Shown piece by piece: positions 12,633 to 22,419 of a stretch of DNA of 27,142 bases. Made by a program: the position numbers and the translations under genes. Positions within the stretch are counted from its first letter, which is position 1. The number at the start of each line of letters is the position of its first letter. The stretch is from Conidiobolus incongruus B7586. Lineage: Eukaryota > Entomophthoromycota > Entomophthoromycetes > Entomophthorales > Conidiobolaceae. A model generated the notes under the pieces. The model made no database searches. It had not been told where the DNA came from and saw only the letters and a list, made by a program, of their open reading frames with translations. The stretch is from the NCBI GenBank assembly GCA_000697335.1, contig JNEM01008524.1:1-27142 (forward strand), in the 5' to 3' direction.

Positions 12633-13535
12633 ATGAGTTTTTTTAATATTAGGTATACTTTAAACTATTACTCAATTACTAAATATTAAATAACAAACTG
12701 TTTAGAGGATTTACTTCCAAAAATCGATTGAGAAAAGTATTAAGCAATGGCTCATTTAATTCATCAGGATCATCAGTTAGTTCTCCAAAACTACTTTATC
12801 TTTCTCCTGTTCATCTAGAGGCTTCATTAGTCAAGGGAAACTTTAAAAATATTGTAACTTTACCTAAATATGTAGATCTAGAAGAATGGTTAGCTTCCAA
12901 TGGTAACATTTTAAAGTTAAATTTATTTAAATTATTCTGACATCTTTTCTAGTATTTGATTTTTTTAATAATATCAATTTATTTTATGGCGCAGTTTCAG
13001 ACTATTGTAATCATAGAAATTGTCCAGTCATGTCAGCAGATGCTGGGTAAAGTGAATATTTTTGATATTCAATTTTTTTATATTAACATTATTTATTTTA
13101 GTATTGAATATATGTGGACTGATACTAATAGAAGGCAAATGAAACTACCAGCTTCCCAATATATAGACTATGTAATGACTTATGTTCAAAATTTAATGGA
13201 TGATGAATCTATGTTTCCGACAAAATCAGGTAACTTATTAAATATTTCATTCTTTTCATATAAAATACTAATATCTTTTGTGTATAGCTAATGGGTTCCC
13301 ACCCAATTTTATTGTGGTTATTAGAGGGATATTTAAGCAACTATTCAGAGTCTTCGCTCATATATTTCATGCTCATTACGACGTAATTTTACACTTGCAT
13401 GCTGAACCTCACCTTCACTCTTTATTCGCTCATTTTATCTCTTTTTCAAAAGAGTTTGACTTGTTAGACAAGAAAGATATTTCGCCTTTGCAGGAGCTGG
13501 TATCAGAGATGGAAAGTTCAGGTATTGTGGCTTAA
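12633..13535 (+). CDS. mob2: MOB2-type kinase activator (Mob1/phocein family)
   Basis: MOB proteins bind and activate NDR/LATS kinases. Mob2 partners the Cbk1/Orb6-type kinase in cell polarity and septation. Exons 12633-12652, 12706-12902, 12953-13046, 13102-13229 and 13288-13535 join in phase to 228 residues. The N-terminus is short and Ser-rich (SSGSSVSSPK). The fold then follows the family: LVKGNFKNIVTLPKYVDLEEWL, NVFDFFNNINLFYG, SASQ-type loop replaced by LPASQYIDYVM, DDESMFPTK, FRVFAHIFHAHYD, EFDLLDKKDISPLQEL. Zinc ligands are kept: the Cys pair of DYCNHRNCPVM and the His pair of AHIFHAHYD. SLVKGNFK, LPKYVD and PASQYID resemble fission yeast Mob2 more than Mob1, hence the symbol. Introns are 50-58 nt. 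Exon 1 (20 nt) is the least certain part; the Mob1/Mob2 choice is by remembered sequence. Confidence 0.88.
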
Positions 13536-15249
13536 TAACTAATAGTTTTGTACACTAATAATTTTTTCAAATTTGACTCTTTTTTGCATTTTTATAAATA
13601 TTTTGAATAGACATTGTCTTCATCTTTATTCAGCCATTGTATACTTTTAATACATCATCAAATTGTTATTTTTCAAATTCCTTACATTTAATATATTCTG
13701 TAGATCATTCATTAGTTAAGTATGCTATCTTTATCCAAACCGAATTCAAAGATACATTTTCTTACCAATTTAAAACCTTTCCTTTGCTCTGAAAATGCAC
13801 TACTTTTAATATTTACCCAAAACTTAAAAATATATTGCAACATTACCAAATAACTGTTTTGAATTCCACAATATTGCATCAGTTCAAATATAAAGTTTCA
13901 ATATTCAAACCAAAACCTATATTGATTATTTTGATAAATTAATGTTTGAATAATCAATGAATTATTTGATTTCGTCTAGATTTATAATCTTATAAATGTC
14001 AGATAATTTATATTGATTTCTATAGTTTTCTATCATCATTTATATAATTTTATGTCATTATGTTTATATATACTAATTCTTAAAAATTCGAATTTATAAT
14101 GAGTAAAAAGACAATCAAAATATTTTATAAAATCGAGCCATATTGAAAATATTTTGATAAATTTAAACAGTTAAATTTTATTACTGCATATCCAACCATT
14201 AAATACTATAATAGTATCCATTATCATTTTTATCATTATTATGTATTTTTGTATATTATTAAATATGACTTAAAACAGTGCGAATATCGGCTCAAGATTG
14301 TACATTGCATCATTAATATAAATCTAATGATTAATGATTAATGCACATTGAATATAACTAAATTTTTTATGGTAAAATTGAGAAACCATTTATTTTTAAA
14401 AATTTAATAGGATCAAATTAAAAAATAGATAATAAATAAAATTTAGGATTAAATCTCAGTTTTATAATTTTGGTATACAAAAACAGAATACTGCTATAAT
14501 AAAATCAATTCTAATCCTAAACTATATAAATTATTTGCAAGTAGTTTTTAATTAACCTTGATTTTGGTTATATTTAAAGAGAAAATCAAAATAAAGGTAG
14601 GTTAAACTTGGTATTGATATTAATGAAATAATAATATGTAATTATATATTGTAATATTAACTTGATTTCGAATGTTCTTTAAATGTCCTGATAATAAATT
14701 GATATTTTGTAATTATAAATTTGAAGAATATACAGTACTTATCCTATTAATTATAATAGATAAAATGTAAAATTTATAAACAATCAATCAAAGCTCATAA
14801 TTTGAAAGAAGTAAAATTTAGACTTATTGATTGGTTGAAAATTCAAAAATTGTTTCAAGTATTAAAAGCAAAAATTTGAAAAAAATTTTTTTTTAAAATA
14901 ATGGTCAATGAGTTCAAATATTGAATAATATATATGCTAATTTTTTAAAGTTATTATCAGGCTTTTGTTAAATTATAAATATGAAATATGCAGCTTTATC
15001 ATATTAATATATAGCTATATTTTCACTCAATTAACCAAAGTTTAGTTAATTTGAATCAGAAATATTTTCCCAATTAGTAAATTTAATCAGTTGACATTTT
15101 AGTTATCAATTACAAACCCACATTTATTAAATGTACTATATTAATAAATATCAAAAAAAAATCCTTTCATTCATCAATAAATAAAATTATTGTTTGAAAA
15201 ATAGGTGAAGTCTGTTGTTCTTTAATAGTTCAAGTATTTTTATACAGTT
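13536..15249. other. AT-rich spacer between mob2 and the zinc-knuckle gene
   Basis: Holds the mob2 3' UTR and the promoter and leader of the zinc-knuckle gene. The stretch at 14320-14345 has a short TAATGAT tandem repetition. No coding frame, tRNA or mobile element seen. No clear TATA box is placed correctly before 15250, though T-rich tracts and ATTGG-type motifs occur. Confidence 0.65.
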
Positions 15250-15912
15250 ATGAGTAGTTTTAACAGAGGATGCTATCGTTGCGGTAAGTCTGGGCATCAA
15301 GCAAAGGATTGTACCGAATCCGAACAACTTTGCTACAACTGTGGCCAACCTGGACACAATAGCAAGGAATGCACTGAACCTAGACAAGAAAAATCCCGCA
15401 ATAACAACTGTTATAACTGTGGTGAACCTGGACACAACAGCAGAGATTGTACTGAACCCCGTCAAGGAAAATCTAACTTCAGCTGCTACACCTGTGGTGA
15501 ATCTGGACATGCTGCCCGCGACTGTCCTGAAGGTGGTAACGACAATAGAAGCGGTCCTAAGTGCTATACTTGTGGAAAGCCCGGTCATCAAGCCCGCGAC
15601 TGCAGACAAAGAGGATCTTCTTATGGTCGTAGAAATGATAACGATCGCGGTAGCTCAAATGCTAAGTGCTACGCTTGCGGTCAAATTGGTCACATGTCTC
15701 GCGATTGTAGTCGTGGTGCCAATAGCAGAGCTTGCTATAGCTGTGGTGAAGAAGGTCATATTACCAGAGATTGCCCTAAAGCTGCTCCTTCCACTTGTCG
15801 CAGCTGTGGTGAAACTGGTCACTTTGCTCGTGATTGTCCTTCAGCTCCCCCTGCCACCTGTCGTTCCTGTGGTGAAACTGGTCACTTTGCCCGTGATTGC
15901 CCTACTGCTTAA
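15250..15912 (+). CDS. CNBP/Gis2-type protein with nine CCHC zinc knuckles
   Basis: Single-exon gene of 220 residues. It consists of nine CX2CX4HX4C knuckles at residues 8-21, 28-41, 54-67, 79-92, 105-118, 140-153, 162-175, 183-196 and 204-217, nearly all of the form C-Y-x-C-G-x-x-G-H-x-x-R-D-C. An Arg/Gly/Asn linker (about 119-139) recalls the RGG box of CNBP. Yeast Gis2 and animal CNBP have seven knuckles; these proteins bind single-stranded RNA or DNA and associate with translating ribosomes and stress granules. Nothing else is in the frame (no protease, polymerase or capsid part), and the codon usage is like that of a well-expressed host gene, so this is a cellular gene. The start is the only upstream ATG in frame after a stop. 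AATAAA occurs near 16123. The long frames on the other strand and in +2 are shadows of the repeat. Confidence 0.93.
   Translation: MSSFNRGCYRCGKSGHQAKDCTESEQLCYNCGQPGHNSKECTEPRQEKSRNNNCYNCGEPGHNSRDCTEPRQGKSNFSCYTCGESGHAARDCPEGGNDNRSGPKCYTCGKPGHQARDCRQRGSSYGRRNDNDRGSSNAKCYACGQIGHMSRDCSRGANSRACYSCGEEGHITRDCPKAAPSTCRSCGETGHFARDCPSAPPATCRSCGETGHFARDCPTA
15793..15903 (+). repeat. Tandem duplication of the last two zinc knuckles
   Basis: The 48-nt units 15793-15840 and 15856-15903 encode the same 16 residues (TCRSCGETGHFARDCP). They differ at six bases, all silent, including an AGC-to-TCC serine codon switch. The spacer between them encodes SAPPA. Confidence 0.9.
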
Positions 15913-17196
15913 TTAGATTATTTTTCATTTAAATTATCCTGATCGATCAAGTCTTTGAAATTGTTTTATGAAATATCATATTGAATTATTTTAACTATTG
16001 CGTATAAAGATTTCTTTTAATGAGTGTCCATCGAATGAGTGTGTAATCCTAACTAAGGATTTATTAACTGAATCATCATTATTTCATTTGCATTAAAATT
16101 TAACTTGAACTTTATTATGTAAATAAATAATTCAAATATTTTCATTGACACTTATTTTTTTATTTAGGATCTCAATCGATTTTGAATATTTTAGTAAACT
16201 AAGATTTAAAGATATTGGTAAAGTACTAGCACTTACCAATAATATTCCAACTTTAGTATGATTACTTGATAATATTGTATTCGTTCTGATTTTTTCTAAA
16301 AAGTGGTACTTTGAGCAAAATTATCAAGTGAAAGTGATTTAGTAATATTGAATTAATTTTTCTCAAATTATCATTGTACCTGAATGAAAGCTTAGTAATG
16401 TTAAAAGTATTTTTGATAAATTGTATTATATAGGTATAATTATAATTTTGATTCGTTCAATAATATAAAAGCTAGATCCTTTACATAATATTTTTATGGT
16501 ATATATAATGAAATATTTTTTATAGATAATACAATATTTCGAATAATCAAGCTTTAATTACTGCCATCTATAAAAATAATTAACAAATTTTATTATCTAA
16601 ATATGCACCAATTCAAACTAAATAACATTACATAAAATATAATTTCTTTGAGTTAATCCTATTAAATTTATTTTAATTATAATTCAAGGTATTTATTTAG
16701 ACAAATATCTTGATTCAAACACACAAAATTTAGTCAAGATTAAAAAGTAACAATGTTCTTATTAATAACTATTTATAATATTATATTAATCAATTGCAAG
16801 GTAATTTTCAAAAGATATTTATTATCAGTAACTGTATTTTGATTTTAATAGTTTATTATAATGAAATAAGATGTATTGTTAATAAATAAACTTAATATGA
16901 TTATTATCAGGCAATTTTAAATAATCAAATCAAAATTATTGTTTTTGTAAAGTTAAAAAAATAAATCAGTAATTCACATATTTAAAGTAATATATCAAAA
17001 ATATTTTATTAAACCTCTTATATTATGTATAAATAAAAATAAATTGCCTTTTCCATTAGTAAACATTATTTTTTTTAAATCTATTCTATAATTCATATTT
17101 TATTCAAGATACACAACAATTCAATTTTTGAGAAAGATAACTAAAATCCCATAATTGATAAATCAATATTCAAATTTCTTACATTGAAGTTTAATG
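15913..17196. other. AT-rich spacer with hairpin-like repeats
   Basis: 3' UTR of the zinc-knuckle gene followed by plain AT-rich sequence. An imperfect hairpin lies at 16213-16240 (ATTGGTAAAGT against ACTTACCAAT). A further pair of 10-bp inverted arms (ACTTGATAAT 16264-16273, ATTATCAAGT 16320-16329) surrounds 46 nt. No coding sequence or RNA gene recognised. Confidence 0.65.
16213..16240. repeat. Imperfect hairpin downstream of the zinc-knuckle gene
   Basis: ATTGGTAAAGT pairs with ACTTACCAAT across a six-base loop (ACTAGC) with one bulged A. It is 300 nt past the stop codon, so it could lie in a long 3' UTR or beyond it. Function unknown. Confidence 0.5.
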
Positions 17197-17682
17197 AATA
17201 ATTTTAAATAGGGGGTTTCTTATAACCCTCACTCGACGAATAATGGCACCTCAAAGGCTTGTCTATCTATGACATGTCCCGGATTGTTATTTGTCCTCTA
17301 TCTCGAGTTTCATTGTATGTGCTAAGCTTGACTGCTCTGTGAAGATCTATTAACCTCCAAGTCACTTTTCTTACATAGTGGCTGCCCACACTTTGTATAC
17401 CTGTGTCCTCTGGTTCTTTCTCGTTTTAAGATCACCATCTCATGTCTGTTTACTTTTGCCTACATCTGTTTTATATACTCCTTTAGCGAGAAATTAAGTG
17501 AATTGGGTCCTGTCCCAGGAATTACTACGGTTATCCACTTGGATGAATTGGAAATATACTATATGCTTTGTAACTATTACGTATACTTGGTAATTACTAA
17601 GTGATACGGCGGTTTTATTATGTCATCCCATAAGTTGTCGAATAAATCCTTTCCTCATAAAAAAAAAAAATAATTTTAAATA
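17197..17682 (+). mobile_element. Retroposed insert with poly(A) tail and 14-bp target-site duplication
   Basis: The direct repeat AATAATTTTAAATA occurs at 17197-17210 and again at 17669-17682. Between them lies about 458 bp of much GC-richer sequence that starts GGGGGTTTCTTATAACCC and ends in a run of 12 A (17659-17670). AATAAA sits 12 nt before the A run (17641-17646). Duplicated flanks, an A tail and a polyadenylation signal are the marks of target-primed reverse transcription, so this is a 5'-truncated LINE tail, a SINE or a retrocopy of a polyadenylated transcript. I see no convincing A and B box (GGTTCTTTCTC near 17414 is weak), no tRNA-like head and no long frame; the longest is about 37 codons from the left end. 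The internal polyadenylation signal favours a LINE 3' end or mRNA copy over a Pol III SINE. The perfect duplication and intact A tail imply a recent event. Confidence 0.85.
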
Positions 17683-17739
17683 ACTATATATTGATTAAAA
17701 TTAAATAATATTTGAAATATAATCAAAAATATTATTAAA

Positions 17740-19616
17740 ATGCCTAAACCCTTTATCGATAAAAAGAAAGCTCAACACTTTTCAGTAGTCCATAGATCTC
17801 AGAGGGATCCTTTGATCGCTCTGGAAGATAGTACTCCTAATGTTTTGTTACCTGTTACTCCTGGCAACTTGAAGAAAAAAGTAATTCAAAACTCAAACCT
17901 TTAATTAATTTTAAATATTTAATATTGTTGCTTTAGTCAAAGTCTAAAAAATCAAAACAAAAGAGTGTAGATATTGATGATATCGATCCTGAAGAATTAA
18001 TTAATAAGTAAAATTTTAAAATTTATAGTTATATTTAGTTAAAATTAAATATTTTAATAGAAATGCTTTAACCGCTGCTGAATATGGTATTTTCGTAGAT
18101 CCTAAAGATAATTATGATTACACTCAACATATGAAACCAATGGGACAAAATCCCGATTCCATTTTTATTGAAGCACCCAGTGCTAAGCCCAAGGTATATA
18201 ATTATGGCCAAACTTTAATTTTATTTTAATAATAATTTTTTAGCCAAAGGGGGTTACTTTTAATTTGCCTGAAGAAGTATTCTCTTCAAAAACTGAAAAT
18301 CCTATTGGTTTAATGAATCAAACAAGTATTCCTCAAGGTATTTTACTTACTAATTAATTCAAATTCGTGTTATTAATCATTCTTCTTGTAGAATATATGG
18401 ATGAGATGGATGATGAATTACGTGATGCTTTAATTGCTTTAGATGATGAAGCATATATTGAAGATCTTGATGATGAATTTTTTGAAGATCTCAACGATGA
18501 AGACTATGTTCCCTTAGAAGGTGAATCCGATGAAGAATTGGGCCCCGATGCTACTTGGGAAGATCATTTCAGACAATTCCAAAAGAACAGATCTAAATTC
18601 GACTCTGATGATGATTTTGAAGATGAGGAAGAGGATGAATTTGACGAAAATGGTTTAAATCGCTTCAAGTCATCTAGAGGATTTGACTCAAAATCTATGG
18701 CTTCCAGATACTCTATGACATCTTCTGCTATGTTCAGAAACGCTGGTCTTACCTCCCTTGATGAACAATTTGACCGTATTGAAGCTGAATACATGGATGA
18801 TGATGACGAAGATGATGAATGCCCTGAAGGTGTTCCCATGAGAGAAGATTTTGATGATATCTTAAATGAATTTTTAGACAAATATGAAATTATTGACAAA
18901 AAAGTTGTCACTCAAATGGATGGCGAAACTGGAGGTGATAAGCTTGGTATCTTACGTAAAACTTTACTCGATACAGAAGATGATGAAGCTATTTCCAAGG
19001 CTAAGATTTTAGAAAGCTTAGAACAAAAGCCTAAGAAGTCATCCTCTAAAGACTCAGAGCTCAAGAGACCTGAACAAAAGGTCAGGGATGTTTGGGATGC
19101 TCAAAGTATATTGAGTACTTATTCCAATATTTACAATCATCCCGCCTTGATCAAAGAACCTTCCAAACCCAAAATTGTTATTTCCTCTAAAGGTTTCCCT
19201 CGTGTTCAAACCGATCAAGATGAAAAATTGCAAAATGCCCTTAACTCCATTGATGAAAATGGCTTAAATGATGATATTGATATCGATGCTCATTTAGCCC
19301 AGCTAACTGGTAATTTTTTTATTTTTATTTTAAATTCTATTTTACTAATTTTGTCAATTAGAAAAAATCAACTTAGGAGAAGCTAGATCTAAGAAAGAAA
19401 CAGCTGAAGAGAAGAGGGCGAGAAAAGCAGCAGTCAAAGAAATGAAAAAGGTAAAATTTGATTTTTATAATTTAACAAACATCAAATTATTAACATTTGA
19501 AATAGAATCGAAGAGCTGAAAAGAAACAAACTAAACTTGAATATGCTCAAAAGGATGCTCTCAATCAACAAAAAGCCGCCCAAAAAGCTAATCAAAAGCA
19601 TATCCATTTGGTTTAA
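17740..19616 (+). CDS. LTV1: LTV1, 40S ribosomal subunit biogenesis factor
   Basis: Ltv1 escorts pre-40S particles, binding near the beak with uS3 and eS10, and is released after CK1/Hrr25 phosphorylation. Exons 17740-17880, 17937-18007, 18061-18193, 18244-18337, 18392-19309, 19362-19450 and 19506-19616 join in phase to 518 residues (yeast 463, human 475). The N-terminus is the family signature: MPKPFIDKKKAQHFSVVHRS, QRDPL, and later FVDPKDNYDYTQHMKPMG. A long acidic stretch follows (EMDDELRDALIALDD, EDLDDEFFEDLNDEDYVPLE), then PKIVISSKGFPR, and a basic, Gln/Lys-rich C-terminal helix (ETAEEKRARKAAVKEMKK). Six introns are 50-56 nt with GTAA/GTAT donors. The start has an A-rich context (TTAAAATG) and lies only 57 nt after the duplicated flank of the upstream retroposon. 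Confidence 0.94.
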
Positions 19617-20994
19617 TTCATCCCTTCAAGCCATATAACCTTTGTATTACTGACTATTTTTGAGCATTTCATATTCAATAGAATTTAATTATTATTGTGG
19701 ATTATTTCCTATCATCCCTTATAAATAATAGACCATCATACTAATAATCAATAAAATTTGATATAAATATTTATTGTAATTTATATTGTTACAAATATTC
19801 AATTATTTTAACCATATTTATATTTTTTTGAATTTCAGATTTCCGTTTAAATAAATCATTTTTATATGGAATATATTTGTTGAATATTTCAAATTAATAT
19901 TCATGATTTTGTCAATTATTCTTTGAGTATTTAATATATTGTTCATATACTCTATTACAAAATTTAATCTAAAAGAATAACTCGACTAATATCACAATTT
20001 TTAATATAAAAATTGGATATAAATATATATAATGTATATATAGTTCTTTAATAAATTGAATTTCCATATAATATTTTTAACAAACACAATACTTCAAATT
20101 TGAATCCAACTATGTTATAAACTATTAAAATTTTTTATTTGAATTACTCCTTTTAATTATTTGATAAATAATATATTTTTTGCTGTTAAATCAGATAATT
20201 ATCCTTTTAATATTTTAATATATGTTAGAATTTTAAAATGTATAACATGATTAAGCTTATATATAAAAAGATCTAGATTTTTCATGCTTTGATAGTTTTT
20301 ATAAAAGAGTTCTTCAATTCTAATATAATTTCAATGTAGAGAGGGTTTATATAAATTACCGACAATTTGTCAAGAATTTTAAATAAAGGGATCAGTAGTA
20401 TATTAAATATAGGAACAGCATTAATATATTTTATTAAAATCATATAATATTGTAATATTTTGTTAATAATATCAAGTGCTTTAATACATTGTCAATTGTT
20501 TAGAAACAATGTTTAAATCAAAACTTATTATAATTAATAATTTTTCACTGTTTAATTTGAATAAATTTACAATTTCTAATTTTCAAGTATTAGTATTTTC
20601 TTATTACTCAATTCATAACTGATATTATATTTTATAAATATATTCATTTTAATAAACATTAATTTAGATTCTGTTGATTAAGAACTATAAACAACATAAC
20701 TATTAATAAGTTTTATTTGAAAGATTTTAATAACAAGTTTGATTTATTTATTTATTGGAAATTATATTTAAGTTTGGGTAAAAATGATTGGACTAAATTT
20801 ATAATAAAGTGATGAAAGAGTTATCCCATTAATCAAGGATAATTAACTAAATTAAAATCATATTCATTCAATATTCCTTGAATACCACAAGGTTCAACTC
20901 AAATATATAGAAATTAACCTAAAGATACATTTAATGATAATAAATATCAATTAATAGCTTATTTATTGGATATTTTATTATATTATCATCCTAA
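19617..20994. other. AT-rich spacer between LTV1 and the K+ channel gene
   Basis: AATAAA at 19750-19755, about 135 nt after the LTV1 stop, is a plausible polyadenylation signal. The remainder is AT-rich with no coding frame, RNA gene or repeat seen. The channel promoter must lie in its last few hundred bases, but I cannot place it. Confidence 0.65.
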
Positions 20995-22419
20995 ATGGAA
21001 AAAGAAGATATTAATTTAGTTGCCAATGCTCAACCTAATCCAACATCTGCTTCACCTATTCAGCAAAGAAGAAGCGTTCACTCAAATCGTGATTCCACCG
21101 ATATTGAATTAGAAATTTATTCTAATCCCCACCACCATAACGTTTCGAATTTGAGAAGGCCTTATAATGCTAACAGCGGTAGTAACTCTCCCAGCTATAG
21201 TAATTTGAATACTCCCAATTTGGAACAATTGTCAATCGTAGCTGAGGCCAATGACAATATCTATGCAACCAATGAGATTCACGAAGAGTCCAGGTACAAG
21301 CGCAAGTGGAAGAGGGATCTTTATTTACTTTTGGAGGACGCTTCATCAAGTACACCTGCCTTCTGTATCAATATTCTAGTGACCTTTATGATCGTGTTAA
21401 GTGTATTTTTAACTACTATTGAAACAATACCATCAATCAGGAAGCTAGAGTTAAAATTCTGGAATGGAATGGAATTAGCTATCATGATATTTTTTACCAT
21501 TGAGTTATTGCTTAGATTTTTAGCTCATTCTTCGGATAAGAAACAAATATGGAATTTTTTAAAATCTCCATTGACCATTATTGATATCATTGCAGTCATA
21601 CCATATTACATAATGCTAATCCTTCATCGAGATACCACCGTAGAGTTTCGTTTTAATATTTTGAGAATTTTCAGAATATTTAGAGTTTTTAGAGCATTTA
21701 AATATTCTTCGCTTTTACAATTGTCTATTGAGGTTATGATTTTAGCTGTGAAAAAGAGTTTAGACGCCTTAATCGCCCTAATATTTTTTATGCTAATGAC
21801 CATTTTGATATTTTCTACATTTCTATACTTTGCCGAAAGGGGCACTTGGGATGATCAGAAGAAGGAATTCGTATCGGGCGTTGCTGGGTCAGCGGTTGAA
21901 TTCGACAGTATTCCCGCAGCCTTTTGGTTCGTTATCGCGACGATTACTACCACTGGTTACGGTGATATCGTTCCTTCCACATTCATTGGTAAATTGATTG
22001 CTTTCCCATTGATGGTACTTGGTATTTTGCTTATTGCTTTACCTTCTGTCATTGTGGGTAGAAATTTCACAGTCGTTTGGGATGTTCTCAAAAATAAACA
22101 AAATGAAGCCAATGGACATGCTGAGCCTGGACAAACTCAACAATACCAAATGAGCCGTTATTCACCTGAAATGGTAACAACTATCACCCAAGGAGATGGA
22201 CTTGATTGGGAGGGCTACACAGGCATTCTTAATCGATTGAAAGTAATAGAGACCAATCAAGTGGCACTTGCAGGTCAGCTGCAAACTTTGAGTTCTCTAC
22301 TTCAAAATAGTGAATTAGTTAGGAGGAGACCAGTTCCACAAAGTCCTTTTGACGATCGAATTCAACCTACCTCTAACCCTCGCAATACTACATCACCAAT
22401 GCCTAGACAGGGGAATTAA
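20995..22419 (+). CDS. Voltage-gated potassium channel (six-helix Kv type, no T1 domain)
   Basis: Intronless gene, 474 residues, plasma membrane K+ channel. S1 about 121-146, S2 155-178, S3 191-211 (with the LTIIDIIAVIPYY motif). S4 217-238 carries charges at R224, R227, R230, R233 and K236 in the every-third-residue pattern (LRIFRIFRVFRAFK). S5 is 256-281. The pore loop has the selectivity filter TTTGYGD at 318-324. S6 is about 333-357, with ALPSVIVGRNF where Kv1 channels have PVP. The 105-residue N-terminus is Ser/Asn/Pro-rich and shows no BTB-like T1 tetramerisation domain. After S6, residues 408-436 show a heptad pattern (Y408, I411, L415, I418, Q422, L425, L429, L432, L436) suited to a coiled coil. 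The start is the first ATG of the frame; the upstream sequence is AT-rich. AATAAA at 22482-22487 lies 63 nt after the stop. Confidence 0.94.
   Translation: MEKEDINLVANAQPNPTSASPIQQRRSVHSNRDSTDIELEIYSNPHHHNVSNLRRPYNANSGSNSPSYSNLNTPNLEQLSIVAEANDNIYATNEIHEESRYKRKWKRDLYLLLEDASSSTPAFCINILVTFMIVLSVFLTTIETIPSIRKLELKFWNGMELAIMIFFTIELLLRFLAHSSDKKQIWNFLKSPLTIIDIIAVIPYYIMLILHRDTTVEFRFNILRIFRIFRVFRAFKYSSLLQLSIEVMILAVKKSLDALIALIFFMLMTILIFSTFLYFAERGTWDDQKKEFVSGVAGSAVEFDSIPAAFWFVIATITTTGYGDIVPSTFIGKLIAFPLMVLGILLIALPSVIVGRNFTVVWDVLKNKQNEANGHAEPGQTQQYQMSRYSPEMVTTITQGDGLDWEGYTGILNRLKVIETNQVALAGQLQTLSSLLQNSELVRRRPVPQSPFDDRIQPTSNPRNTTSPMPRQGN

Noticed and set aside
12956-13291. 111-codon frame over the middle of mob2
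   Set aside because: It reads exon 3 in the wrong frame and runs through introns; correct splicing gives the continuous MOB fold instead.
15187-15609. 140-codon frame opposite the zinc-knuckle gene, and the 191-codon +2 frame at 15341-15916
   Set aside because: Both are out-of-frame readings of the periodic zinc-knuckle repeat; their composition (Val/Thr/Ala-rich) mirrors the repeat codons.
15250-15912. Zinc knuckles as part of a retroelement
   Set aside because: CCHC knuckles also occur in mobile element proteins, but nine tandem units with an RG-rich linker and no other element domain or terminal repeats match the cellular CNBP/Gis2 family.
16264-16329. 10-bp inverted arms around 46 nt as a miniature inverted-repeat transposon
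   Set aside because: No target-site duplication flanks the arms and arms this short are common in AT-rich DNA.
17211-17658. Pol III-transcribed SINE with A and B boxes
   Set aside because: Only a weak B-like motif (GGTTCTTTCTC) and no A box at the right distance; the AATAAA before the tail suggests a Pol II transcript instead.
18564-18911. 115-codon Ser-rich frame on the - strand
   Set aside because: Reverse reading of the Asp/Glu-rich codons of LTV1 exon 5.
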